DNA of 64,000 nucleotides from Irpex lacteus. Taxonomy: Eukaryota > Basidiomycota > Agaricomycetes > Polyporales > Irpicaceae. Numbering within the stretch: position 1 is the first letter of the stretch; every line of letters begins with the position of its first letter. Positions 1 to 9,697 of the stretch are shown in pieces. The translations under genes and the position numbers were made by a program. Location: NCBI GenBank assembly GCA_001986395.2, contig MQVO02000015.1, positions 1-64,000 on the forward strand, read 5' to 3'. The notes beneath the pieces are model-generated. The model made no database searches. It was given only the letters and a program-made list of their open reading frames with translations, and was not told where the DNA came from.

Positions 1-922
1 ATTGGTGGACTTATCACTCACGCGCGTGGCTCTAGAAATCTGTATAACGAATATATGTGGCCTTACGGACTCAAATTAGCCCGACGGACCCTCGCTACGG
101 ACTCGCGCGTGTACAATAGTTCCCCGATGTATCCCTTCCCACCATCATTCTATCTCACTCCCGCTGTGTTTCGCCGCCTTCTACGCACAGCCCCCGGCCT
201 TCGCGCTTCGTTCTCGCGCCTTCGCCTGTAACCTACCCATGTATTTCTTCGCTCCGTACCCCCTCTGCTCGTCACCGTATAGTACTTGTATGTATGTACT
301 AGGTCTCTGGCAATACACCGGCGCCCTCGGCCGTGAACTCCGAATCTCCCCGAGTGACCACTGTGAACTTATGAGTAGCAGTCCTATACTTAGCGTTTTT
401 CGTTGTTCGCGCGTACGAATTTAAGTCTTTACTTACTTATAAGGACTTCACGTCGCTACTCTGCCTCTATGCCAGCGCTTCGACCTTAGGAAAATTCGCT
501 AAGTGTCAGGTCTCGCCATTAGTTACTGTACTCGGGCGCTACGGATTAGGAAATCTCGTTCGCTTCAACTTCGTGCACTCACTCGCAACCTCAAGCGCCT
601 CGTACTTAGGTTTTCAGCACGGCTCAGTCTTATCAGTCACGCCAGTGTACTTGTAAATACATTTTGGCGCCTTATGAGTATTTACTACTTTATAAGCAGC
701 CTTTACAGTACATAGCTGGGTCTTACCTTACAAGCTGTTACCTACCATTTCAGTCATTTGCGCAGGAGTTGTTAAGCATTTCGGACTTGCCATATAAGGC
801 AGTTATAATGTTTGCATCTTCGGCTCAGTACTCTGACGCTCCGAGTGCGATTTTCGAGCCCCTTCTTCTCCGTCGCGTCATGCCTCACACTTAGATGACT
901 ATATATTTGATGATTATGCCAA
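1..922 (+). other. Upstream non-coding part of a Ty3/gypsy element
   Basis: This stretch precedes the pol ORF and has no convincing ORF of its own; the few short open frames look random. It shows no similarity by eye to the putative 3' LTR (no TATA-type TATAAATA block), so the 5' LTR, and any separate gag/protease frame, either lie outside the window or are missing. TGGTGGAC near position 4 begins with TGG as primer-binding sites often do, but this is not proof. Confidence 0.4.
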
Positions 923-3900
923 ATGTCAGTCTACCCTCCCGCCCACCTTACAGAGTGTGTAGGCTATGATTATCAAAATATTTATATGTCTTTGCATGCT
1001 CAGACTGCTTACGATTATGATGACCACGATATGTCACCCGTGTATTGTAATTTCGCTGCAGCTAAGTATGTTGATGGTATTGATGATGATGAAGCTCCCT
1101 TATATTTGACGACTTCAATGCATGAAGCCTTCGCTGATCTTGACGATGACGAGGTCGTCATCTGTATTGACGGGGAGGAGGTACACTCCGCTTGGAAGCG
1201 TAATGTATCTCAGAATTCTACTACTACGGAGCCGCAGAATGCAGATTCATTCACTATGTATAAGCGCGTGGACAGGAAAGTTAAGCCAGTACCTGCTGTA
1301 TTCCCAGAGGATGCACGAGTTATTCGTAAATTTCCTGAAGACCCGCTTAAGTCTCTGCCGCCGCTGCCGTACCAACCACCTGTGTTTGTTCCAGATCCAG
1401 GAGGACGCCTTACTGAGGAAAACTTAGAAGAAATGAATGTCAATCCAAACGGCTTTCTCTTACCAGAAGAGGAGAAGTTATTCATTCATATTCTGAAGCT
1501 GAATCAGTACAGCTTTGTGTTTGAAGACAGCCAACGCGGATCATTCCGTGAAGACTATTTCTCTCCTTATATCATTCCAATAGTACCTCACGAACCTTGG
1601 GCCTTTACGAATATTCCAATACCCCCTGGAATTAAGGATAAGGTTGTTGAACTATTAAAGGAGAAGATAGCCGCAGGCGTTTACGAACCAAGCCAGTCAT
1701 CATACCGCTCACGTTGGTTCTGTGTTCTCAAGAAGAGTGGAAAGTTACGTCTAGTCCATGACCTACAACCCCTCAATAAAGTCACTATCCGAGACGCAGG
1801 ATTACCGCCGAACCTAGACAACTTTGTGGAACCTTTTGCTGGACGTCAATGTTACTCAGTGTTTGACCTATACTGGGGCTTCGATGCTCGCAAAGTTCAC
1901 CCCAAGAGTCGTGATATGACCGCCTTCCTGACTCCGTTAGGATTGTTGCGTATCACATCACTACCGACTGGTTTCACAAATTCACCAGCTGAGTTCCAGG
2001 CATGTATGACCTTTATCCTCCAAGATGAGATCCCGCACATCGCAGATATATTCATTGATGACTTGCCTATCAAAGGGCCATCCTCAATCTACCCTGACAT
2101 CAATGGTAATCCCGAAGTTCTCCCTCAGAATCCAGGTATACGCCGATTCATTTGGGAACATGCCAATGATGTTCATCGTATTCTTCATAGAGTAGGACAT
2201 GCCGGAGGAACTTTCTCGCCAGGAAAGATTCAGCTTTGTCAGCCAGAGGTTCTGATTGTTGGACAGAAATGTACTCCAGCAGGACGCTTACCTGATGAGC
2301 AGAAGATAGAGAAGATTCTCAAGTGGCCCACGCTTAAGACAGTAAAGGATGTACGAGGTTTCCTAGGCTTATGCGGAACCGTCCGAATCTGGATTAAGGA
2401 CTACTCTCAGCTAGCACGACCCCTTACAGAGCTTGTATGCCATGATGTTGATTTTGAATGGGATGAACGCAGACAACAAGCCTTTGACGCTCTCAAAGCC
2501 GCTATTACGTCACCACCTGCTTTACGTCCCATTGATTATACATCTGCTCTACCTGTAGTTCTATCAGTCGACTCTAGTTTTATGGCTGTAGGCTTCATTC
2601 TTTCTCAATATGACATTGAGAAGAAGAAGAGGCCAGCGCGCTATGGTTCTATTCCTATGAACGAGCGTGAATCACGTTACTCTCAGCCTAAACTCGAACT
2701 ATATGGATTATACCGAGCACTCCGCGCTTACAGACTCTATCTCATAGGAGTTCAGTCTCTTCAGGTCGAAGTAGATGCCAAGTATATTAAGGGAATGCTC
2801 AACGAGCCTGACCTGCAGCCTAACGCTACCATCAACCGTTGGATTCAAGGAATCCTTCTGTTCGATTTTGAGCTCATTCACGTCCCTGCGGAACGTCACA
2901 AAGGACCTGATGCCTTGTCACGCAGAGAACTAGCAGATGACGAAGAAGTCGAAAGCGAAGATGATGCATGGCTGGATAATATTGCGCTTTATAGTCAGAC
3001 CCAGTTAACACATGACGATTATACCTACCATCGCCGCTATAGTTCCTATGTCTTATTATCACCCAAAGACCAGGTTCTTGCAGATATATTCCGATTCCTT
3101 ACCACCCTTCAACTGCCACCCGCACATGATACTGAGCAGACCAAGCGACAGTTCATAAGGAAAGCTCAACGTTTCTTCGTAAAAGACGGAGCAATGTTTA
3201 GACGTCAAGGCCAAAAGCCACCTACTAAAGTTATCCTTCGGGTAAATAAACGGCAGCAAATTCTGGAACAACTGCATGAGGAACTGGGACATCGCGGACA
3301 ATACGCAGTCATGCAAACCTGCAAAGAAAGGTTTTACTGGCCTACTATGTTTGACGACATAAAACAGCATATTAAATCCTGTCATGAGTGCCAACTCTGG
3401 ACTACTCGTAAGAGCCAGCTTCCATTGATGGTATCGACCCCTACCACTGTCTTTGCTAAGATTCACGTTGATGTTATGTACATGCCCAAGGTTAACAAGT
3501 TCGAATACATTGTAGCCGCACGTGATGACTTAACCGGAGCTGCAGAAGGACGCGCGTTACGTAACTTGAAAGCCACTACCTTAGCCAAGTTCTTCTTTGA
3601 AGAAGTCCTCTGCCGATATGGAGCCGTTGGACAAGTCACCACAGATAACGGATCCGAGGTTCAAGGAGCATTTACTGAGCTCATGGACCGATATGGCTTG
3701 CCACGCATTTCAATCTCTCCTTACAATTCACGAGCTAATGGAGTAGTTGAACGTGGACACTTCACAATTCGCCAAAGCATCCTCAAAGCATGCAAAGGAA
3801 GAACTGCAGATTGGCCAGACAAAGTTCATATGGCCTTCTTTGCTGACAAGTGTACTACACGCCGCCAGACAGGTTATTCGCCCTTCTATCTACTATACGG

Positions 3901-4456
3901 AACCTCACCAGTTCTACCAATTGACCTCACTGAAGCTTCGCTTATGGTAACAGGATTTCATTCAAACATGAGCTCCGAAGACCTATTAGCACTGCGCATC
4001 CAACAGTTCCAGAAAAGAGATAAAGACTTAGAAGATGCCGCTGATACCCTCCGAAGACATCGCTTCAAGTCCAAGCAACAGTTTGAGAAGCGCTACCGAA
4101 GGACCCTGTGGACAGATGATCTTGAAGCAGGTACCTTAGTGATCATGCGTAACAGTGCTAAGGACAAGAGTCTAGACAAGAAATACTCTCCAAGGTATTT
4201 AGGCCCATATGAAGTTGTTCGTCGAACCCGAGGCGGATCCTATGTCTTGAAGGAACTCGATGGAGCGGTTATGAGACAAGGTGTGGCTGCTCAACGTCTT
4301 CTACCGTATCTATCAAGAGACGACACTCGGTTATCTCAACTGGCAGAAGATATTGAAGACAATGAAGATATGGATCAGGAAGATGCTTCAGACTCAGAAG
4401 AGGAAATGGACATAGAAGTTGATCATTTCAGTTCTTCTGACTCTGACAGCAACTGA
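923..4456 (+). CDS. Ty3/gypsy retrotransposon Pol polyprotein (RT, RNase H, integrase)
   Basis: Intact 1177-residue ORF. In order: an acidic N-terminal region (1-110); reverse transcriptase from about residue 250 (LVHDLQPLNK, then the catalytic box as FIDD near 376); an RNase H-like domain near 540 (VVLSVDSSFMAVGF) ending with PDALSRR near 662; an integrase HHCC zinc finger (HEELGHRG near 785, CHEC near 820); the integrase core with D in IHVDVMYMP, D in TTDNGSE near 906 and E in GVVERGH near 940; and a C-terminal GPY-like module (YLGPYEVV, about 1090). The protein ends in an acidic Ser/Asp tail. Neither Gag nor an aspartic protease motif is visible, so these must lie in another frame, outside the window, or be absent. 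The lack of stops and the complete catalytic set suggest a fairly young copy. RT, RNase H and integrase in that order are diagnostic of Ty3/gypsy. Confidence 0.93.
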   Translation: MSVYPPAHLTECVGYDYQNIYMSLHAQTAYDYDDHDMSPVYCNFAAAKYVDGIDDDEAPLYLTTSMHEAFADLDDDEVVICIDGEEVHSAWKRNVSQNSTTTEPQNADSFTMYKRVDRKVKPVPAVFPEDARVIRKFPEDPLKSLPPLPYQPPVFVPDPGGRLTEENLEEMNVNPNGFLLPEEEKLFIHILKLNQYSFVFEDSQRGSFREDYFSPYIIPIVPHEPWAFTNIPIPPGIKDKVVELLKEKIAAGVYEPSQSSYRSRWFCVLKKSGKLRLVHDLQPLNKVTIRDAGLPPNLDNFVEPFAGRQCYSVFDLYWGFDARKVHPKSRDMTAFLTPLGLLRITSLPTGFTNSPAEFQACMTFILQDEIPHIADIFIDDLPIKGPSSIYPDINGNPEVLPQNPGIRRFIWEHANDVHRILHRVGHAGGTFSPGKIQLCQPEVLIVGQKCTPAGRLPDEQKIEKILKWPTLKTVKDVRGFLGLCGTVRIWIKDYSQLARPLTELVCHDVDFEWDERRQQAFDALKAAITSPPALRPIDYTSALPVVLSVDSSFMAVGFILSQYDIEKKKRPARYGSIPMNERESRYSQPKLELYGLYRALRAYRLYLIGVQSLQVEVDAKYIKGMLNEPDLQPNATINRWIQGILLFDFELIHVPAERHKGPDALSRRELADDEEVESEDDAWLDNIALYSQTQLTHDDYTYHRRYSSYVLLSPKDQVLADIFRFLTTLQLPPAHDTEQTKRQFIRKAQRFFVKDGAMFRRQGQKPPTKVILRVNKRQQILEQLHEELGHRGQYAVMQTCKERFYWPTMFDDIKQHIKSCHECQLWTTRKSQLPLMVSTPTTVFAKIHVDVMYMPKVNKFEYIVAARDDLTGAAEGRALRNLKATTLAKFFFEEVLCRYGAVGQVTTDNGSEVQGAFTELMDRYGLPRISISPYNSRANGVVERGHFTIRQSILKACKGRTADWPDKVHMAFFADKCTTRRQTGYSPFYLLYGTSPVLPIDLTEASLMVTGFHSNMSSEDLLALRIQQFQKRDKDLEDAADTLRRHRFKSKQQFEKRYRRTLWTDDLEAGTLVIMRNSAKDKSLDKKYSPRYLGPYEVVRRTRGGSYVLKELDGAVMRQGVAAQRLLPYLSRDDTRLSQLAEDIEDNEDMDQEDASDSEEEMDIEVDHFSSSDSDSN

Positions 4457-4486
4457 GGACAGTTGCAATTTCAAGTGCCCCGCGGA

Positions 4487-5430
4487 TGTAACGCCATTAC
4501 TTTGTAATGTGTTAGTTACATGCATAAGACTTGTTACTAGACTTCACAGACTTAGCAGAGGTATTCGACATCACCTACGCTCAAGGTAGTACTGAGGCTA
4601 TGCACGATTACGCAGTATGACACGCTTACTCCGCAAGCCCCACAAGCCCCGCAGATGCATCAGCTTGACCTATGAGTCGTTCGGAGCCTATGACACAGTA
4701 GTGGAGCCAGTCTCCACAAGCTTACTGCATAGTGGATACCACGCTCCACGCATCGGAGCATATTGCACAGTCAGTCCCCGCTTACCCCGCAGTCTCCACG
4801 CAGTTATGTGACTCATACCGACTGTGCATTACGCAGTCATGGCCATTTTAGATACAGCTCCACGAGATCCGACAAGTAGATACATGACCTCCTGTACATA
4901 TAAATAGAGGGGCACTTTCACCCCAAGAATGCATGCAACCTTTACCGATCTAGTCAAGTAGGAAACAGTCAGTCGTACGTTAACACATATAGCTTAGGTG
5001 TAACTCCACGAGCGGGTTAGCCTTTCAGAACTCCTTGGTTGACTTGGTAGCTATCACGTAAGTAGGCACTCATCAGGCGCACAAGAGCTGCGAAGGGAGC
5101 TGTCTATTACGCTGCTAGTATCAAGTTACTCGTGAGGATTCAGCCGTATTCGATTTCGTACCAAGTATCGTATTCGTATTAGTCTAGGTCAGTCAAGGAT
5201 AGGTTATTCTCTTACTTCTTACTCTCTCACTCTACTCTCTACTCTCTACTCTCTCAACTCCAACCCACCATTCTATAGTCTATAGTTCCTGTCTAACAAT
5301 CTTTCACTCCCCAACACGAACGACCGGGATAGATCGACCTAACGTCTGGTCCATTGACTCTCGGCAGAACGAGATAAGGCTTGTGTATCGTAGACTGTAC
5401 TCTGACCTTCGTGTCTGACACTTACCGCGT
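4487..5430 (+). repeat. Putative 3' LTR of the Ty3/gypsy element (ends approximate)
   Basis: Just downstream of the pol stop a TGTAACG start is seen at about 4487, followed by a core promoter-like TATAAATA at 4899-4906. This is the layout expected of an LTR. The right end could not be fixed because no second copy lies in the window; it could lie anywhere up to the point where F-box homology starts (about 5728). The 5220-5260 stretch is a simple ACTCT-rich tract. Confidence 0.45.
4899..4906 (+). promoter_or_regulatory. TATA box inside the putative gypsy 3' LTR
   Basis: TATAAATA followed by a purine stretch, inside the putative LTR. In a 5' LTR copy this would drive transcription of the element. 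In this 3' copy it points outward, toward the truncated F-box-like gene. Confidence 0.4.
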
Positions 5431-5727
5431 CTTAGTCTTCTTACGTATCCCAGGCCGCCGCACTTGCTATCTCATTTTCTGATCTCGACACCGGAAATTC
5501 AGAAAACAATGATCACGGCCACGCGCTGCTCGCCGATACTAACGAACATCGAAACTACAACTTGCGCTTCCAGTCTCGAAGCTTCCACGCACACCAATGT
5601 ATCATCCAAACAATATTATATACCTGTTTACACCAGTTTATACTGAGGCAGATGTTAGGTGGGGTATACAGGGTGGATTCGGTATGTAGCGGTACAGACT
5701 CCGCACTACGGGTATGCAGAAATTCCT

Positions 5728-7097
5728 TTTTCCTGATGCCGTCTGTGCTGTTTCAAACAGACTCGGACCTCACCGACGCTCCCCCCCTTCACTCGCTTTC
5801 TCTATCGTGTTGCGATTTTCTGTGGACGTCTCTGTCGAAGTTCTCCACCCTGACTGTTTTATCCATCATCCGCCCAAGCACGTGGCCTGAGAACACGTAC
5901 GAGGTTGCGTATCTGCTGCCGTCGCCAGCCAGCGCAACGGCCTTGCCCACCACACGGCTTGGGAGAGATTTCGGGTCTGCATCGTCGATCACAGAGGTGG
6001 TGGCATGTCTTTGTGCACTACCGTGCCTGGAATCACTCACTCTGGAGAACGCTCTCCCAGAGTGGAACTCGGATGAGTCCGACCTTGAATTCCCCCGAAT
6101 CCCTCTCGTCAATCTTCACTCAGTAGCAATCAAGCAGTTAAGTTTGCAGCCATCTTCCCTCATTCTGGACTTGTTGGACGCACCACGACTACGTAAATGT
6201 GAACTCTGCTATTGGACAATAGCAAGACCGATGGGACCATATCTGCGACGCCGCTGTGCAATGCTCACACGCTTCCTTTCTGGCTTTGCGGCGCAGCTTC
6301 CAGAGTCAATTGATATGCTTGCCCTGGATTACAATTGGAATGACAAAGCTTACGTGTACTTTGGGCATGAAGACATCAAGATCTCTGCCTACTGTCCTGC
6401 CATGCAACATGACCCCTGCCTCACCATAACCATATCCATGACCGTTGTCCCTACCACCCGCGAGTCCTTTCCAATCCGCCATGCTTGCGTTGAGCCCATA
6501 GTATCCGCACTTCCACTATCCCGTCTCCGAAGGCTTGACATTCAGGACAGTATGTCTGCCAGATACTCCAAGTCCTTTTGTTCCGTGGACTTTACTTTTT
6601 GGCGGCACATCTATGACATGTGCATGAGCGCAACAACCATCAGAGCGAAAGGCTTCGCTGTCATTCCCCTGATCTCCCTTCTCGCGAGTTGCAACGTGCC
6701 TACCCTGGAGTTCACTTCGCCCCCGCCAATACCCAGGGTGCCAGTTTTCCCAAACTTGAAAGAGCTACAGTTGACTATTGGAGGTTTTTACGCCCCAGTC
6801 GATCTTGGTGCTCAACAGTGTTTGGTTGACAATAGAGAGAGGGCGACTTCAGACAATAAGATATCCCTCTACATGGAGACTATCCGGGACTGTCTGGCGT
6901 CTCGTGCAGGATACGCGCCAAAGTTGGAAAGTCTCCTGATGAGGGTCCTGGTGTGGGGACGACAAGGTTGGGACGATGTCAAGAAGTTCAACGAGACACT
7001 GTTCGCATTTGTTGAGGAGTTTGCGCCGGTTGCAGATGAAGTGAAACCGCTGGACATTCGCGAAATATACAGTTATTCCAGACTAGGCAGTCAATAG
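5728..7097 (+). pseudogene. 5'-truncated F-box-like protein gene (copy A)
   Basis: The open frame from about 5728 to the stop at 7097 is clearly homologous to the C-terminal two thirds of the minus-strand gene at 30833-32938: shared SVLFQT/STLFQT, CDFLWTSL, a block around ILDLLDAP, YWTIAR, RRRCAML, and DEVKPLD near the end. The first ~235 residues of that paralogue, including the F-box (LPTEILTLIL), are missing. The upstream part of the frame (from 5562) resembles no family member and reads as repeat-derived. Truncation coincides with the gypsy element directly upstream, so insertion or rearrangement there is the likely cause. The remaining ~450 codons have no stop, so decay is recent or a shortened protein is still made from LTR-derived transcripts. 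Confidence 0.8.
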
Positions 7098-7884
7098 TAA
7101 ACTGTTCCTCTGTAGATTTATACGTACACTAATATAGCTCATGTATGTTTTCTCAGGCGTGATAAAAGCAAGAAGTGAGTTTACGTATATGGCACAGTGG
7201 ACTGCGTGTTGATATTTCGGGCTGGTAGGTGATCTGCTGCGTTTTCGTTGTTTCTTGAAATACAGACGCCATATCAACGCTTTCACGCATGGAACCCATG
7301 TCTATTCTTTCAAGAGGCTCTCATTCACCATATTGGTCGTACTCGACATGCGCAGTCATTGTAGTAGCGACTGACAGATGAAACAAATCTTGAAGTAGCG
7401 CGACTGCGACCGTGGTCGAACCGGTACCTCACCTCCTGCTAGACGCGGGCATGCGAGTTCCTTTGTACGTATACATATACATATACACAATTGCCGGTTG
7501 TCACGCTGGATGAGATGACCGTCGGCAACCAAAAAGGAGGGACAAGAGGGTGAGCGAGTGGACGGAAGATGGGAGGGTCAGAAGAGGAGAGGTGTGGAGG
7601 AGTGAAGTGTGCTGGATGGAGACAGTGGTAGTGCTAGGGTAGGAGGGCTCGGACGAAGGGGTGTTAGAAAGAGTCGGTTGGTTGGTTGGTGGGATGTGGG
7701 CTGTTGTATGGGTACGGCTAGTTGGGAAGGACGTGTCGAACGTGAAGCGGTGAGCGACGAATAACGATGTGAGGATGCGAGAAGCAAGACTCGGAGCAGG
7801 AAGATGGGATGAAAGAGAACGAGGAAGCGAAAGAGAACGCAGACAAGGGGACGAGAATGGGAAGTAATGAGAGTGAAGACGTAC

Positions 7885-7948
7885 CGGCGGTAGCATCTTC
7901 GTGCGCGACGATGACCCAGGGGTTTTGTTGCAGCGTAGAGAGCGTCCA
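7885..7948 (-). pseudogene. Relic of glucosamine-6-phosphate deaminase exon 6
   Basis: The minus strand reads WTLSTLQQNPWVIVAHEDATA, against [22 protein letters not shown] in exon 6 of the intact gene at 13645-15143. It is flanked by an AG acceptor (ATAG) and a GTACGT donor in the same phase. It is one codon shorter than the intact exon. A degenerate candidate for exon 5 lies about 70 bp upstream (minus), but no intact exon 4 or 7 is in the right order, so this is a fragment of a dead copy. Confidence 0.8.
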
Positions 7949-8244
7949 CTATGACGATATGAGCTCGGGCAGTGTGTATAAGAGAAATGAAATGCACCAA
8001 ATTGTTTGCATCTGTGATCTATACCGCGTAAGCTAAGATTAGCTCTCCCTCCCGAGTCCTCCCTTTTCCGAAAAGGTACATTTGAAGCTGGCCAGCTTGC
8101 CTCGGTAGAAACTGACTCAACAGCTTGAGACGATCAGCCGAACGCGGGGACCGCAGACTGTTAGGAGGACCTTTATAACTTTGATCGCTGGACCTCGAGA
8201 TCGAATCCGAGCTTCGACTCTATAAGAATCAATGATCATGATAC

Positions 8245-8350
8245 GTGTCTGAGGCTTGAAGACGAAATAATGAAACCGGTTAGGAGGTACCTAGACCAGA
8301 CGGTTCAGTAAGTAACAAAGCCACTTGAGCAGCGTGAGCCCGCCAACTTA
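8245..8350 (+). repeat. Short dispersed repeat, copy 1
   Basis: About 105 bp beginning GTGTCTGAGGCTTGAAGACG and containing AGTAACAAAGCCACTTGAG. A similar sequence occurs in inverted orientation at 15600-15697 and a partial one at 9147-9220. All three lie beside deaminase exon relics, which suggests they were carried along by duplication of that locus. Confidence 0.6.
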
Positions 8351-9146
8351 CCTTCTTGACTTGACTGGCCCACCACTGCTAGTGTTAGTGTGTTGGTCAA
8401 ACGTCAAATGCATCTCCTGGATCCCTGTGTGTTAGCGATGGAGATAGACAAACGTAACGGGGCAGCTCACGGAGATACATCGAGCATGGGGAGGGCGTCT
8501 TGGCACCATTCGAAAGCGGTGACTTGGCGAGTTGAGACTTCCGGGAGGGCCGGATCCGTGAGAGCTAGCTTACCAAAATTCGGAGAACGACAACTTGAAT
8601 ATAAGATTGAAATGTCAATGGTCTCGCAGTTCAACGTTGTAGGTGTGGATGAACGAGCTCTCGGATCGACGTGTGTCCTGAGCCACGCAGTGTAGTCAAC
8701 CACTCACCGTAGTCAACCAGTACCAGTGCGAGTGTATTGTGAAACGCAACTCAGATGAGGACGCCTCGAGCTGAGAGTGCGTACGGATCCCTATGTAGAT
8801 TGTTAATGACTTATGCGAATTGAAAAAGGAAGGAAGAGAAGAAGCAATTCACGGAGACGACCGATGTAATGACGAACAACCACTGGCAGTAACTCGCTCG
8901 TGTTGCCCGACGAGAGCGTACATTCCCCGCCTTCATCCCTACGCAGGCTGATGATACGCCCTACTGATGATGGGCTGAGAATGATCCTCGGATTGTACGA
9001 TGTTCGTTTAGGACAACGTACAATTCGATCGTCGAGTCTCGATTCCGAACACGCACAAGCAAGGATTTTGAGTCTCTGATAACGATAACGACAACCTTAC
9101 CGGATCGTAAGAACATGGTGCCAGTCACTCATTTTTGACGAGTCTG

Positions 9147-9220
9147 AGTCTGAGGCCTGAAGACGAAAGGCGAAATGATATTTGTTACAAGATACCTAGC
9201 TATAGACCAGCCAATCAGCA
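9147..9220 (+). repeat. Short dispersed repeat, copy 2 (partial)
   Basis: Begins GTCTGAGGCCTGAAGACGAA and includes a block similar to AGATACCTAG..TAGACCAG of the copies at 8245-8350 and 15600-15697. It is shorter and more diverged, and lies about 100 bp from the exon 7 relic. Confidence 0.55.
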
Positions 9221-9320
9221 ACCTATACACGTGAACCAAACCGCACTCACCTCCTACATACTTTACACCACTTCCCTCCCATCCACCTCCCCACTCCCTT
9301 CCTCCGCTACCCAAACCCCC

Positions 9321-9445
9321 TCACTCCATACTCTCAACCCCCTCCGGCTCCCCCGACTCGTCCTTGAGACGGGCATGCATAGCCTCCACCTCTTCCTGCA
9401 CGCGCTCTATGGATTTGAAGTATTTTACAGTCTTCACTTTCAGCT
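9321..9445 (-). pseudogene. Isolated copy of glucosamine-6-phosphate deaminase last exon
   Basis: Exactly 125 nt, the same length as exon 7 of the intact gene (15019-15143), and almost identical in coding content: [19 protein letters not shown] and onward to a stop (TGA here, TAG in the gene). A polypyrimidine tract and CCAG acceptor precede it on the minus strand. No exon 6 is found within several hundred bases upstream. The reading frame is undamaged, which implies a young copy or cryptic use. Confidence 0.85.
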
Positions 9446-9697
9446 CTGGAGGGAGGGGGGGTAGTGATGGAAGAAACGAGGAGAAGGAAAGACAGGGAGG
9501 GAGGAGAAGTGAGGGGATAAAGAGGCGAAGGCCGTGGTAGTTGTTGTCTAAAAGTATGCAGCAGCAAGTATCACAAGCGCTTCGTCCGTACGCGACGCGT
9601 CCGAGGTCCTTTACCCTGGACCGTTGTGACCACTGCCAGTGTCGTGCACTACTTACTCTTTTCCCTCTTCTGAGTAAACCTTCGAGTGCTTTGGAGG

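Larger units (their letters stand above)
7098..9697. other. Intergenic region with deaminase exon relics and short repeats
   Basis: About 2.6 kb with no intact gene. It holds two isolated exon-like copies of the glucosamine-6-phosphate deaminase gene on the minus strand (7885-7948 and 9321-9445) and two copies of a short repeat (8245-8350, 9147-9220), each listed separately. Other open frames here look like chance openings in pyrimidine-rich, intron-like sequence. A more decayed stretch of the same gene may lie at 8550-8700 (minus), too weak to claim. Confidence 0.6.

Noticed and set aside
1..922. Gypsy 5' LTR within the window
   Set aside because: No block of this region matches 4487-5727, and the TATA block is absent.
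5562..5727. N-terminal part of the open frame preceding the truncated F-box-like gene
   Set aside because: It matches no paralogue; it is most likely repeat or LTR-derived sequence that happens to be open.
7501..8000. Two long overlapping minus-strand frames as a Ser/Pro-rich gene
   Set aside because: The deaminase exon 6 relic lies in another frame inside them, and the rest is pyrimidine-rich intron-like sequence without start or stop context.
8460..8700. Further deaminase exon 4 relic on the minus strand
   Set aside because: A few residues agree (S-S, T-L, T-I) but the alignment needs many gaps; not distinguishable from chance by eye.
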